Shown here: positions 18,100 to 27,452 of the stretch, piece after piece
Layout of the letters: each line of letters opens with the position of its first letter
Numbering within the stretch: position 1 is the first letter of the stretch
Assembly: GCF_002242805.1 (NCBI RefSeq)
Contig: NZ_MCGQ01000007.1
Span: forward strand, 62,001-126,000
Direction: 5' to 3'
Length of the DNA stretch: 64,000 nucleotides
Source of the DNA: Streptomyces diastatochromogenes
GTDB taxonomy: Bacteria > Actinomycetota > Actinomycetes > Streptomycetales > Streptomycetaceae
Notes under the pieces: model-generated
The model's database searches: none
The model's input: the letters and a program-made list of their open reading frames with translations, nothing else
What the model was told of the DNA's origin: nothing
Translations under genes and position numbers: made by a program

Positions 18100-18118
18100 C
18101 GGACACCGCAGACCGGTT

Positions 18119-18151
18119 GAAGGGCCGGCCCCCACGAGGGGCCGGCCCTTC
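18119..18151. terminator. Strong bidirectional terminator hairpin
   Basis: GAAGGGCCGGCCCC (18119-18132) and GGGGCCGGCCCTTC (18138-18151) form a perfect 14-bp stem with the 5-base loop CACGA, between the hydroxylase (+) and the ABC permease (-). Confidence 0.85.
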
Positions 18152-18166
18152 AGGTGTGGTCACCGG

Positions 18167-20728
18167 TCACTGCCGGGAGCCGATGACGTCCGCGGGACGT
18201 CCGGTCAGCGCCAGCCGGCCCGGCACCACGGTGGCCAGCAGGGCCAGCAGCCCGCCGAAGCCGAGGACGGCGAGATAGGTCCCCGGTGCCACGGAGGGCG
18301 CCGCCGAGCCGGTCATGCCGATGCTGAACGCGGTGAGCACGGCGTAGGCGATGCCGGTGCCGAGCGCGGCCGCGACCAGGACGACGATGCCGGCCTCGAT
18401 GCGCAGCATGCCCATCACCTGGCGGCGGGTGGTGCCGACCAGGCGCAGCAGCGCGAACTCGCGGAGCCGGTCGGAGACCGACATGGCGAGCGTGTTGACG
18501 ACGGCGATCGCGGTGAAGGCGATGATCAGGCCCATGGCGACGTAGTTGACCTCGGCGTTGTTCTGCTGCACCTCGGCCTGCAGGTCCTCGACCTGGGCGC
18601 GGTCGAGCACCCCGATGCCGGGGAACTGCCCGACGGCCTTCTGCAGTTGCTCGCGGCCCGCCTTGCCGTCACCGCTGGTGCGGACCAGGACGGAGGAGGC
18701 GAGCGGGTTGTCGACGTGCCGGGAGACCAGCGCGTGGCTCATGGTGAGGTCGCCGAAGCCGAGGCCGCGGGAGTAGACCGCGGTGACCTTCAGGTGGACG
18801 ACGGTGCCGTCGCCGAGGGTCACCTTGAGGTCGTCGCCGACCTTCTTGCCGAGGTGGTCGGCGGCGACCTCGCTCATCGCGACGCTGCCGTCGGCGAAGC
18901 CGTTCAGCGTGCCCTTCCGCACGTCCGGGTCCCAGGTCTCGCGCAGCCCCTGGGTGGACAGGCCCTGCGCCGGGTACTTGTCGAGCCCGATGCGCACGGA
19001 GGTCCGTACGACCTCGGTGACGGCCGTGACGCCGGACGTCTGCCGCAGGGCCGCGGTCGCCCCCTCCGGCACACCGGGGCCGGCCGAGGCCACCACCCAG
19101 TCCGCCTTGTTGCCCTCGCGGGCCTGGGCGGTGGCGGCGTCGCCCATCGTGGTCTGCACGAAGAACACCGTGCAGGCCATGCCGATCAGCAGCGCCAGCG
19201 GGGTGATCGCGGAGGCCATCCGCTTGGTGTTGGCGCGGACGTTGGCGGTGGCGAGGTGGCCGGCCACGCGCGAGGCACGCAGCGGGATGCCGAGCAGGGC
19301 CACGGCGACCCGGGCGATGAGCGGGCCGAGCAGCGAGACCGCGACCGCGAGCACCACGACCGACAGGAACGTCACCGGCGTGGACGCGGGCTCGGTGTCC
19401 AGCACGCTGAGCACCACGAGCAGCACGATCCCGCCGGCCAGCGTGAGGATGCCGGCCAGCGTCCGGCCCCAGGCGAACCCGGGCCGCTCGACCGCGGACT
19501 CGGCGAGCGCCTCGGCGGGGCGGATCCGGGCGGTGCGGCGGGCGGAGATACGGGCCGCGGCCCACGCGCCCAGCAGGGCCGCGCCGACGGCGGCGAAGAA
19601 CGGGAAGACGCTGAAGGTCACCTGCAGCGTGTCCGGGATCGCCTTGAAGTCGACGAACTTGCGGTGCAGCCAGTACGCGATGGGCAGTCCCAGCAGCGAT
19701 CCGGTGAGTCCGGCGAGCAGGCCGACGATCAGCGCCTCACGGCCGATCAGCTGCCGCACCTGCTTCGGGGTGGCGGCGATGGCGCGCAGGAGGGCCAGCT
19801 CCCGGTAGCGCTGCTGGATCGACAGCGCGAAGGTGCCGACGACCACGAGGATCGCCACGAGCAGCGAGGTGCCGCCGATGGCGCCGCCCATGGAGACCAG
19901 CTTCACCCGGGCCTTGGCCGCGTCCAGGAACTCGACCGGGCCGCGGTCGCCGCCGGTGGCCACCTGGGCGGTGGTGCCGGAGAGCGCCTTGCGCACCTGG
20001 TCGGCGAGTTCGCCGGTGGACACGCCCTGCTTGGGCAGCACGCCGATCGCGGACACCTGTCCGTCCCGGCCCGAGAGCCGCTTCGCCTCGTCGGCGGAGA
20101 AGAACAGCGAGGTCTGCTGCTTGAGGTCGCCGTCGGCGGGGGCCGCGATGCCGGTCACGGTGTAGCTGCGCGGGGCGTCGGTGGACTGCACGGTGAGCTT
20201 CGCGCCGGGCTTGAGGCCGGTACGGGAGGCGAGTTCGCGGTCCACGACGACATCACCGGCGGCGCTGGGGGCGCGGCCGGTGACGAGCTTGAACGGGGTG
20301 AGGGCGGCGGAGGTCCAGGCGTGCCCGTAGGAGGGCTTGCCGTCGACTCCGGGGACGACCTGTCCCTTGGGGCTCACCGCGTAGGCGGGGAAGGTGACCT
20401 CGGGCACGACGGACTGCGCGCCGGGCACGGAGCGCAGCTTGTCGACCGTGGCGGCGGACAGCCACACGCGCTCGGCGAGCGGCTTGGCCTTGTGCTTGAC
20501 CTTGGTCTTGCCCTTCTTGTGCTTGACGGTGGTCTGGTGGACGTTCTGGTCGCCGCCGACGACGACCGGCGCGGCGGCGTACCGCTCGGTGCCGATGGTG
20601 CCGCGCAGACCGGTCTCCAGGAGGATGCCGCACGCGGTGACCAGGGCGGCGGCGCACATCAGCGCGAGGAACGCGCCGATGAAGCCGCCCTTGCGGGCCT
20701 TGAGGGTCTGGAAGGCGTAGCGCAGCAT
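18167..20728 (-). CDS. ABC transporter permease (FtsX/MacB type, double domain)
   Basis: Encodes 853 residues from ATG 20728, which overlaps the ATPase stop as TGATG. An N-terminal membrane helix (about 15-35) is followed by a large extracytoplasmic domain, two FtsX permease blocks each with three to four helices (about 265-490 and 700-845), and a second extracytoplasmic domain (about 520-690). This is the usual architecture of streptomycete lipoprotein/peptide/antibiotic exporters. A Lys-rich HKKGKTKVKHKAK loop (about 70-82) is unusual for the first outer domain. With the partner ATPase it probably exports or gives resistance to the cluster product. Confidence 0.9.
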   Translation of the reverse strand: MLRYAFQTLKARKGGFIGAFLALMCAAALVTACGILLETGLRGTIGTERYAAAPVVVGGDQNVHQTTVKHKKGKTKVKHKAKPLAERVWLSAATVDKLRSVPGAQSVVPEVTFPAYAVSPKGQVVPGVDGKPSYGHAWTSAALTPFKLVTGRAPSAAGDVVVDRELASRTGLKPGAKLTVQSTDAPRSYTVTGIAAPADGDLKQQTSLFFSADEAKRLSGRDGQVSAIGVLPKQGVSTGELADQVRKALSGTTAQVATGGDRGPVEFLDAAKARVKLVSMGGAIGGTSLLVAILVVVGTFALSIQQRYRELALLRAIAATPKQVRQLIGREALIVGLLAGLTGSLLGLPIAYWLHRKFVDFKAIPDTLQVTFSVFPFFAAVGAALLGAWAAARISARRTARIRPAEALAESAVERPGFAWGRTLAGILTLAGGIVLLVVLSVLDTEPASTPVTFLSVVVLAVAVSLLGPLIARVAVALLGIPLRASRVAGHLATANVRANTKRMASAITPLALLIGMACTVFFVQTTMGDAATAQAREGNKADWVVASAGPGVPEGATAALRQTSGVTAVTEVVRTSVRIGLDKYPAQGLSTQGLRETWDPDVRKGTLNGFADGSVAMSEVAADHLGKKVGDDLKVTLGDGTVVHLKVTAVYSRGLGFGDLTMSHALVSRHVDNPLASSVLVRTSGDGKAGREQLQKAVGQFPGIGVLDRAQVEDLQAEVQQNNAEVNYVAMGLIIAFTAIAVVNTLAMSVSDRLREFALLRLVGTTRRQVMGMLRIEAGIVVLVAAALGTGIAYAVLTAFSIGMTGSAAPSVAPGTYLAVLGFGGLLALLATVVPGRLALTGRPADVIGSRQ

Positions 20729-21507
20729 CAGGCCCACGCTCCCAGGTGCGTCATCCGGTCGGCGACGCGCTCGGCGGTCGGGGCGTGCATACGGTCGGCG
20801 ATGCGGCCGTCGGCCAGGAACAGGACGGTGTCGGCGTAGGAGGCGGCGACCGGGTCGTGGGTGACCATGACGACGGTCTGGCCGGTCTCGTCCACGCAGT
20901 TGCGCAGCAGGGAGAGGATCTCCTTGGCGGTGACGGTGTCGAGGGCGCCGGTGGGCTCGTCGCCGAAGATGACGTCGGGGCGGGTGATCAGGGCGCGGGC
21001 GATCGCCACGCGCTGCTGCTGGCCGCCGGAGAGTTCGGACGGGCGGTGGGCCGCGCGGCCGCCGAGGCCGACGCGCAGCAGGATGTCCTCCAGCCACTGG
21101 CCGTCCAGCCGGGAGCCGGCCAGGCGCAGCGGCAGCTCCACGTTCTGCCGGACGGACAGGGCGGGTACGAGGTTGAACGCCTGGAAGACGAAGCCGATGC
21201 GTTCGCGGCGGAGCTTGGTGAGCTGGGTCTCGTTCATGCCGCCCAGCTCGGTGTCGCCGATGTAGGCCCGCCCGGAGGTCGGCTTGTCCAGGCCGGCCGC
21301 GCAGTGCAGGAACGTGGACTTGCCGGAGCCGGAGGGCCCCATGACGGCGGTGAAGGAGCCGCGGGCGATGTCCACGGAGACTCCGTCGAGGGCCCGGACA
21401 CCCCGGCCACCGCGGCCGTAGACCTTGGTGACCTCCTCCAGACGCAGGGCGTGGCTCCGGGCTCCCGTGCCGCTGCGCGGCTGTGTGTTGGTCCTCTCGG
21501 TCCTCAT
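20728..21507 (-). CDS. ABC transporter ATP-binding protein (LolD/MacB type)
   Basis: Encodes 259 residues from ATG 21507, preferred over 21531 because GAGAGGA precedes it. Walker A is GPSGSGKST, the signature is LSGGQQQRVAIARAL, Walker B is DVIFGDEPTGALD and the H-loop is VMVTHD. It powers the FtsX-type permease encoded immediately downstream with a one-base stop-start overlap. A NATAG pair lies at 21567-21582, so the exporter is likely co-activated with biosynthesis. Confidence 0.93.
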   Translation of the reverse strand: MRTERTNTQPRSGTGARSHALRLEEVTKVYGRGGRGVRALDGVSVDIARGSFTAVMGPSGSGKSTFLHCAAGLDKPTSGRAYIGDTELGGMNETQLTKLRRERIGFVFQAFNLVPALSVRQNVELPLRLAGSRLDGQWLEDILLRVGLGGRAAHRPSELSGGQQQRVAIARALITRPDVIFGDEPTGALDTVTAKEILSLLRNCVDETGQTVVMVTHDPVAASYADTVLFLADGRIADRMHAPTAERVADRMTHLGAWA

Positions 21508-21566
21508 GCGTGACCAGTCCTCTCCATCCATCGTCGTGGGGGTCGGGACGAACGTGGCCGGACGAT

Positions 21567-21582
21567 CTATATCGGGGCTATG
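21567..21582 (-). promoter_or_regulatory. Candidate SARP box for the ABC exporter operon
   Basis: On the minus strand CATAGCCCCGATATAG gives CATAG and TATAG 11 bp apart, about 60 bp upstream of the ATPase start. Confidence 0.55.
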
Positions 21583-21640
21583 GTCGCGGAGGAGAGCGGG
21601 AGTTGAGGGGTGAATTTCGGCCGAGCTGCGACCGGGCTCG

Positions 21641-22351
21641 CTAACGGCGGCGCAGTCGGCGGTGGACGAGGGCCGCCGCCGTCGCCGTGAGGCACAGGGC
21701 GTACGCTGCCACGACCCAGGTGGCAGGGGTTCGGCCCGCCGTGAGGCCGTGGATCACCGCGGTCAGCCAGCCGGCGTACGACGCGCCGTGGAGGATGCGG
21801 AACGGGCGGATCCAGCGCCGGGTGGCGAAGACGCCGCGCCAGACGCCGGTGGCCACGGCGAGAAGGAACAGGTAGCAGGCCAGGGTGCCGAGACCGACCA
21901 GCGCGTCCCCGCTGCCCCAGCCGAGCGCGGCGGCCGTCGCGGCGACCCGGCCGCCGGCCACCTTCACGCCGATGTGCAGCAGCAGGAAGCCGACTCCGAG
22001 CACGCCGAAGGCCCGGTGCAGGTGCTGGGCCGCGGTCCGCGCACGGGGCGGCAGCAGACCGCGCAGCGCGGTCGCCAGCCCCAGCATCACCGCCACCGAC
22101 AGCGCGACCAGCGCCACGACCCCGGCCATCCGGTCGAGAAACCCCCGCAGCGCCCCGCCCGCCAGCCCGCCGCTCACGAGCACGCCCCCGGCCAGGACGA
22201 CCCCGGCGACCACGGCGACGGGCCGGGGCGGCGGGGTGTGCGGCGGCCCGGTGCGGACCACCGGTGGGACGGACGCGGTCTCGTCGCGGACTCCCGCGAG
22301 GGCCTCGGCTTCGGGGGTGGCCACGGTTCCGTACGTGCTGGGTCGGCTCAT
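21641..22351 (-). CDS. Ferric-reductase-like transmembrane (cytochrome b-type) protein
   Basis: Encodes 236 residues. A Pro/Thr-rich cytoplasmic head (1-44) is followed by six predicted helices (about 45-232). Histidines suited to haem ligation occur in the helices: AQHLHRAFGVLGV, FLLLHIGVKVAGG, FRILHGASYAGW and LTAVIHGLTAG. This resembles the ferric-reductase-like transmembrane domain alone; no FAD/NAD-binding C-terminus is present, so a partner would be needed for reductase activity. It sits 137 bp downstream of the second PPTase and may be the last gene of the ebo-like operon. Confidence 0.7.
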   Translation of the reverse strand: MSRPSTYGTVATPEAEALAGVRDETASVPPVVRTGPPHTPPPRPVAVVAGVVLAGGVLVSGGLAGGALRGFLDRMAGVVALVALSVAVMLGLATALRGLLPPRARTAAQHLHRAFGVLGVGFLLLHIGVKVAGGRVAATAAALGWGSGDALVGLGTLACYLFLLAVATGVWRGVFATRRWIRPFRILHGASYAGWLTAVIHGLTAGRTPATWVVAAYALCLTATAAALVHRRLRRR

Positions 22352-22488
22352 GTGTGCTCCCTGGCTGTGGAGGGCTTGTGGCCGGATATGGGGCGGTTCC
22401 CGGCCTCCGCCGGGGAGGGCCGGGGGCCGGGAACCGCGTCTCTCGGCGGCCGAGGGGGGATCGGCGCCGAGGGTCTGGGGGATTGCCG

Positions 22489-23307
22489 TCAGGCCGGGGC
22501 GTGGAGGTGCACCGGGCCCAGCGGGGTGGCGGACGAGGGGCGGGCCAGGGAGGCCGACCAGGGACCGTCCAGGTCCAGGTCCTCCACGTGCCAGGTGGTC
22601 GTACGGCCTTCGTGGATGTGGGTCACCGTCAGCGGGCCCTCCTGTCCCGGAGCCACGTCCAGGGTGTTCAGGGGCATCCCCAGCAGCCCCAGGCCCACCG
22701 CCTTCATCACCGCCTCCTTACGGGTCCAGGCGCGGTGGAAGAGGGACGTACGGGACGGGCCCTCGGGCAGGGCGAGGATCCGCTCGGTCTCGTCGGGGGT
22801 CAGGACCAGCTGGGCCAGGGCCTCCGACTCCATCGGGCGGTACGCCTCCACGTCCACGCCCACCCAGTCGCCCGCCCGCACCGCCAGCACCCCGCACCCG
22901 TCGGTACGGGACAGGCTGATCGCCAGCGGGACCGGCGGCCGGACCACGGCGGGCGGACCGTGGTCCGCGTCGCCGCAGCCCGGGCAGATGCGCCGGCCGA
23001 AGCGCACGGTGTGGGCCGGTACGCCCAGCAGCCCGGCCACCGCGCGCCGCGCCCCCGCGCGGGTCGTCGTGAACGCCGCCGCGTCCCGTGGCGCGTGGAA
23101 GCGCCGCATGCGAGCCCGTTCCTGCTCGTCCAGCAGCACGAAGTCCGCCGGATCGGTCGCCTCGCCCAGCGGCCACCACCACACGTGGACCGCACCGCTC
23201 TCCCGCAGCCGCGCCACCACCGCGCGTGCCGTCTCGGGTACGTACACCTCGCCGACGTCCGCCGCGTGGTCGATGTGCGCGGCGGCCGTGGCCGGTCGCG
23301 TGGTCAT
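22489..23307 (-). CDS. Sfp-type 4'-phosphopantetheinyl transferase (second copy)
   Basis: Encodes 272 residues. It shares with the first copy RPPVPLAISLSRTDGCG, GVDVEAYRPM and WTRKEAVMKAVGLGL, the key ACPS metal and CoA contacts. It also shares the internal CPGCGDADHG element and the C-terminal GPVHLHAPA against GAVHLHPPV. The two copies are therefore close paralogues inside one cluster, possibly specialised for NRPS T domains and the PKS ACP. It follows the EboF-like gene by 30 bp and is likely part of the same operon. Confidence 0.92.
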   Translation of the reverse strand: MTTRPATAAAHIDHAADVGEVYVPETARAVVARLRESGAVHVWWWPLGEATDPADFVLLDEQERARMRRFHAPRDAAAFTTTRAGARRAVAGLLGVPAHTVRFGRRICPGCGDADHGPPAVVRPPVPLAISLSRTDGCGVLAVRAGDWVGVDVEAYRPMESEALAQLVLTPDETERILALPEGPSRTSLFHRAWTRKEAVMKAVGLGLLGMPLNTLDVAPGQEGPLTVTHIHEGRTTTWHVEDLDLDGPWSASLARPSSATPLGPVHLHAPA

Positions 23308-23337
23308 CCGTCCTCCTCTCTCTCGTCACGGCCGGTC

Positions 23338-24726
23338 TCAGGCCAGTCCGTTGAGGCGCAGGAGCAGCTCCTTGACCTCGGTGGCGTGGTAGCGGTCCCG
23401 TTCCTGGGCCGGGTCCGAGCACAGCAGCAGCGGCCCGTCCCGGTCCTCCGACGGCAGCCGTCCATGGCTGCCCCTGACCAGGCCGGGATCGAGCGGCACC
23501 ACGGTCAGCGGTGCGCGCATCCCGGCCTTCTTGCGCAGCACGGTCCACGCCGCCTTGGCCTTCACCGCCGGGATCGACGGGTCGAAGAACAGCTCGGCGG
23601 GGTCGTAGCCCGGCTTGCGGTGGATCTCGACGCCGCGCGCGAAGTCGGGTGCGCGGTCGTCGTCGAGCCAGTAGTAGTAGGTGAACCAGGCGTCCGGTTC
23701 CGACACGAGGACCAGCTCGCCCGCGTTGGGGTGGTCGATGCCGTAGGCCTCCTGCTGGGTTCGGTCCCAGATCTCGTCGACGCCGTCGACCGCCTTCAGC
23801 ACGTCCCGCACCCGCGGGATGTCGACGGGGTCGGCGACGTACACGTGCGCGGCCTGGTGGTCGGCGACGACGAACGCCCGGGAGGTGTACGGGTCGAGGT
23901 ACTCCATGCCGCGCTGGGTGGAGACCTCCAGCAGTCCCGCGCGGCGCAGTGCCCGGTTGATGTCGACGGGCCGGCTCACCGGCGTGATGCCGTACTCGCT
24001 GAGCGCCACCACCGTCGTGCCCCGCTCGCGCAGATCCGCGAGCAGCGGGGCGAGCGCGGCGTCCGTCTCCCGGGCCGCGCGCACCGCCTGCGGGCTGTCG
24101 GGGCCGTAACGCTGCAGGTCGTAGTCGAGGTGCGGTACGTAGACGAAGGTCAGGTCGGGGCGACGGCGGTCGACGACGTAGCGGGCGGCGCCGGCGATCC
24201 ACCGGGTGGAGGCGATCGACGCCGTCGGACCCCAGTACTGGAACAGCGGGAACTCGCCCTGTGCCGCGGTGAGTTCGTCACGCAGTCCGGCGGGCACGGT
24301 GTAGCAGTCGGGGGACTTGCGGCCGTCGTAGTGGTAGACCGGCCGCGGGGTGAGGATCGTGTCCACGTCGGCGCCCATCGCCCACCACCAGCACAGGTAG
24401 GCGGTGGAGTGGTCCGGGTCGCGGTCGCGGGCCGCCTGCCACACCTTCTCGCCCCGCACCAGGGCGTTGTGCTGGCGCCACATCATGACCTCGCCGTGGT
24501 CGCGGTGGTACCAGCCGTTGGCCACCGCCCCGTGCTCGCGCGGCAGCAGCCCGGTGGTCAGGGTGGCCTGCACGGTGGCGGTGACGGCCGGGAACACCGT
24601 GTCCAGCCGGGCGGTGAAGCCCTGCTCGCCGACCGCCCTCACCTGCGGCATGTGCTCCAGCAGCCGCGGGGTCAGGCCGACCGTGCACAGCACCGCCGTC
24701 CGTGTCGTCGTACGACCGCCGCTCAT
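23338..24726 (-). CDS. eboF: Alkaline phosphatase-superfamily phosphodiesterase (EboF-like)
   Basis: Encodes 462 residues; the ATG at 24726 overlaps the upstream stop (ATGA). It belongs to the nucleotide pyrophosphatase/phosphodiesterase branch: nucleophile region VFPAVTATVQATLTTGLLPREHG (Thr), then FVYVPHLDYDLQRYGP with metal-ligand Asp/His, and SEYGITPV in place of the usual D-H pair. There is no signal peptide, so it is cytosolic. In cyanobacterial ebo operons the homologous EboF accompanies export of scytonemin precursors. Here it is embedded in an NRPS/PKS cluster operon. The substrate is unknown. Confidence 0.8.
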   Translation of the reverse strand: MSGGRTTTRTAVLCTVGLTPRLLEHMPQVRAVGEQGFTARLDTVFPAVTATVQATLTTGLLPREHGAVANGWYHRDHGEVMMWRQHNALVRGEKVWQAARDRDPDHSTAYLCWWWAMGADVDTILTPRPVYHYDGRKSPDCYTVPAGLRDELTAAQGEFPLFQYWGPTASIASTRWIAGAARYVVDRRRPDLTFVYVPHLDYDLQRYGPDSPQAVRAARETDAALAPLLADLRERGTTVVALSEYGITPVSRPVDINRALRRAGLLEVSTQRGMEYLDPYTSRAFVVADHQAAHVYVADPVDIPRVRDVLKAVDGVDEIWDRTQQEAYGIDHPNAGELVLVSEPDAWFTYYYWLDDDRAPDFARGVEIHRKPGYDPAELFFDPSIPAVKAKAAWTVLRKKAGMRAPLTVVPLDPGLVRGSHGRLPSEDRDGPLLLCSDPAQERDRYHATEVKELLLRLNGLA

Positions 24727-25880
24727 GACGTCTCCCGCCGCAGCCCGAGGGCCGTCAACTCGTCGCGCAGCCAGGTCAGTTCGGCGGCCAGGCCGTGGGC
24801 GAGGGTCTCGTCGCGGTGGCCGGGGAGCACGGACCAGGTGTACGTCTCGATCTCGATGTGGTCGGTGACCGCCCGCTCCCCCGCGAGCAGGGCCCGCAGG
24901 GTCTCGCGCAGCACGGGCCGGGTGCTCGCCAGCGGCGGACGCGGGTCCTCGTGCAGGGGCACGTGGTAGTGGATGCGCCAGGGCCGGTCGCCGGGCAGCG
25001 CGCCGGAGAGCGCGGGGCCGAGGTCGTCGGTGCCCATCAGCCGGCCGCCGGCGGACGGCTCCCGGGTCTGGTGCAGGAAGCGGGGCTCGGCGAAGTCCGC
25101 GAGCAGCTCCCGTACGGCCGGGTCGGCCGGGTCGGCGACCTCCAGCGCGGTGGCCGCCTGGAGCTTGACGACCGGGATGCCCGCCTCGCGCAGCAGGCCC
25201 AGCGCCTCCATCGGGTCCTCGTGGGCGACCGCGAGGTGGCAGGCGTCCAGGCACACGCCGATCCACTCGGAGTCGGTGCCGGCCAGCGCGTCGACGGCCT
25301 GCTCGGTGCGCTCCACGACGCAGCCGGGCTCCGGCTCGATACCGACCCGGACCGTACGGCCGGTGTCGGCGGCGATCTGCTTCAGCCCCTCGGCGAGCGC
25401 GTCCAGCTGGCGGGCGGCCATGGCGCGCTGGGCGGACGTCCACACGGTGCGCCAGGCCAGCGGCAGGGTGGAGATGGACCCGCGGGCCCCCTCCGGCAGC
25501 AGCCCGGCCAGCACCCTCGCGAGGTCCAGCGTGTACTCCAGGCGGGCCGGTTCCGACCAGTCCGGGTAGTACACGGCCCGTTTGACGACCCGGGCGTGGA
25601 AGCCGCGGTAGGGGAAGCCGTTGAGGGTGACCGTCTCCAGGCCGCGCGCGGTCAGCTCGCGGCGCAGCCGGGCCACGGCCGCCGGGTCGGCGGCGAGCCG
25701 GCCCGCGGTCTCGGCGGGCAGCCACAGGCCGACGCCGATCCGCTCGGCGCCGGCCGCGACCCGCACCGGCTCGGCGTAGGCGGCGAGCTGGCCGATGATG
25801 CCGTCGAGGGTCTCGGCGGGGTGCACATTGGTGCAGTACGCCAGATGGACGGTGCTGCCGTCGGGGTGTCGCACTCGCAT
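24723..25880 (-). CDS. eboE: EboE-like TIM-barrel protein
   Basis: Encodes 385 residues. The N-terminal HLAYCTNVHPAETLDGI and the FPYRGFHARVVKRAVYYPDW segment are typical of EboE (metabolite traffic protein) within the xylose-isomerase-like TIM-barrel fold. Metal-site candidates are the Glu/Asp/His residues in VGIEPEPGCVV and GVCLDACHLAVAHE, plus HYHVPLHED near the C-terminus. It overlaps the EboF start by 4 bp and follows the TatD gene by 9 bp. A biochemical activity has not been assigned to the family. Confidence 0.85.
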   Translation of the reverse strand: MRVRHPDGSTVHLAYCTNVHPAETLDGIIGQLAAYAEPVRVAAGAERIGVGLWLPAETAGRLAADPAAVARLRRELTARGLETVTLNGFPYRGFHARVVKRAVYYPDWSEPARLEYTLDLARVLAGLLPEGARGSISTLPLAWRTVWTSAQRAMAARQLDALAEGLKQIAADTGRTVRVGIEPEPGCVVERTEQAVDALAGTDSEWIGVCLDACHLAVAHEDPMEALGLLREAGIPVVKLQAATALEVADPADPAVRELLADFAEPRFLHQTREPSAGGRLMGTDDLGPALSGALPGDRPWRIHYHVPLHEDPRPPLASTRPVLRETLRALLAGERAVTDHIEIETYTWSVLPGHRDETLAHGLAAELTWLRDELTALGLRRETS

Positions 25881-25889
25881 GACTGCTCC

Positions 25890-26747
25890 TCAGCTCCCGC
25901 CGCGGGCGATGGAGTTGCCCGCGAACAGGCCCGCGGCCTGGGTGTCGTTGTAGCCGTCGAGGTCGAGCCGGCCGGACTGGCCGTAGAACGCGACCGGGTT
26001 GCGCCACAGCACACGGTCCACGTCGTCCTCGTCGAACCCGGCGGCGAGCATGGCCTCGGCGGTGGCCCGGGTCAGCAGCGGGTCGCTGTGGCCCCAGTCG
26101 GCGGCCGAGTTGACCAGCATGCGCTCGGTGCCGTGACGCCGGAGGATGGCGACCATGCGCTCGGGGGTCATCTTGGTGTCGGGGTAGATGGAGAAGCCCA
26201 TCCAGCTGCCGGTGCCGGCCACCTCGTCGACGGTGACCTCGTTGAGGTGGTCCAGGACCACGTACGCCGGGTCGATGCCGGACTCGCGGATCACGTCCAG
26301 GGAGCGCTGGGTGCCGCCGGCCTTGTCGCGGTGCGGGGTGTGGACCAGGGCGGGCAGCCCGAACTCCACGGCGAGGGCGAGCTGCGCGGCGAAGGCGTGG
26401 TCCTCGGCCTCGGTGACGGTGTCGTAGCCGATCTCGCCGACCGCCACGACGCCGTCCTTGGCGAGGTAGCGGGGCAGTTCGTCGAGGACGGGGGTGCAGC
26501 GCGGGTCGTTCGCCTCCTTGGGGTTCAGGCCGATGGTGCAGTGGTGGCGGATGCCGAACTGGGCGGCGCGGTACGGCTCCCAGCCGAGCAGGGAGTCGAA
26601 GTAGTCGGTGAAGCTGGCCGGGGAGGTGCGCGGCTGGCCGAGCCAGAACGCGGGCTCGACCAGGGCGCGGACGCCCGCGGCGTGCATCGCCTTGTAGTCG
26701 TCCGTCGTACGGGACGTCATGTGGATGTGTGGATCGAAGATGCGCAT
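25890..26747 (-). CDS. eboB: TatD-family metal-dependent hydrolase (EboB-like)
   Basis: Encodes 285 residues. Amidohydrolase-type metal ligands are visible: DPHIH at the N-terminus (His 8 and 10 region), VGEIGYD (Glu), LVHTPH, VVLDHLNE and NSAADWGHSD. The family fold is the TatD/PHP-like barrel. It is the third structural ebo gene (EboA-TatD-EboE-EboF order in the direction of transcription), with 39 bp to EboA upstream and 9 bp to EboE downstream. A nuclease role known for E. coli TatD should not be assumed here. Confidence 0.85.
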   Translation of the reverse strand: MRIFDPHIHMTSRTTDDYKAMHAAGVRALVEPAFWLGQPRTSPASFTDYFDSLLGWEPYRAAQFGIRHHCTIGLNPKEANDPRCTPVLDELPRYLAKDGVVAVGEIGYDTVTEAEDHAFAAQLALAVEFGLPALVHTPHRDKAGGTQRSLDVIRESGIDPAYVVLDHLNEVTVDEVAGTGSWMGFSIYPDTKMTPERMVAILRRHGTERMLVNSAADWGHSDPLLTRATAEAMLAAGFDEDDVDRVLWRNPVAFYGQSGRLDLDGYNDTQAAGLFAGNSIARGGS

Positions 26748-26786
26748 GGCCGGGGCTTTCCGCTCGGGAGTGGGTTGCGGGTTCGG

Positions 26787-27452
26787 TCAGTTCTTGGGGG
26801 TGGCGATGAGCCACAGGTCGGCGGGAACGGTGCGGGACGCCGCGCGGCGCTCGGCGGCGAAGCCCAGGGCCATGCGGGCGAGTTCGGCGTCGCGGCGTTC
26901 GCGCAGGCCGGCGACCGTGCGCAGGGGGATGCCGGTGAACAGGCACTTCAGGACGGCCTGGCGCCAGCGGTACTGGTCGAGGTGGGTACGGGCGTAGGGG
27001 CCGAGGGCGGCTGCGATCAGGCGGGTGTCGTTGGTGCGGAGGGCGTCGTCGGTGAGGGGGAGGCCTGCCGCGCCGATCGGGAGGAACGGGAGGGCGCGGA
27101 GCACTCCGCGGCGCTCGGCGGCGTCGCCTTCCCAGTAGCGGGCGGCTGCTTCCTCCGCCAGCTCCTCTCCGTTCAGTCGGAGCTTGGTGAGCAAGAGGGC
27201 ACGGATGCCGTCCTCCACGTGCCAGTCGGCCCAGCCGGGGAGGGGGCCTCGGCCGTAGTGGCGGCCGGCTGCGGGGAAGCGGGGGTCGAGGGCCTGGGGG
27301 CCCTGTTCGGCTGTCGCCGCGGTGTCTTCGGCGAGGCGTTGGCGCTGTTGCTCTGTCAGGACGGAGAGGAGGGATTCCTTCAGGGTGCGCAGGGTCAGGG
27401 CGTCGTGGACGGGGGCGGGGGCGAGGGTGGGGGCGAGGGTGGGCGCGGTCAT
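26787..27452 (-). CDS. eboA: EboA domain-containing protein
   Basis: Encodes 221 residues, overlapping the upstream TIM-barrel stop as ATGA. It is a soluble helical protein with no known catalytic motif. The recognisable family text is HVEDGIRALLLTKL, ALPFLPIG and TDDALRTNDTRLIAAALGPYARTHLDQYRWRQAVLKCLFTGIPL, typical of the EboA domain (uncharacterised; named from the cyanobacterial ebo operon). EboA is the marker gene for this operon type. The function is not known; in the literature the operon is tied to moving metabolite precursors across the inner membrane. Confidence 0.85.
   Translation of the reverse strand: MTAPTLAPTLAPAPVHDALTLRTLKESLLSVLTEQQRQRLAEDTAATAEQGPQALDPRFPAAGRHYGRGPLPGWADWHVEDGIRALLLTKLRLNGEELAEEAAARYWEGDAAERRGVLRALPFLPIGAAGLPLTDDALRTNDTRLIAAALGPYARTHLDQYRWRQAVLKCLFTGIPLRTVAGLRERRDAELARMALGFAAERRAASRTVPADLWLIATPKN

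Noticed and set aside
17939..20839. Plus-strand open frame through the hydroxylase end and the ABC permease
   Set aside because: It runs across a strong terminator and encodes Gly/Asp/His-rich nonsense; it is a shadow of the permease gene.
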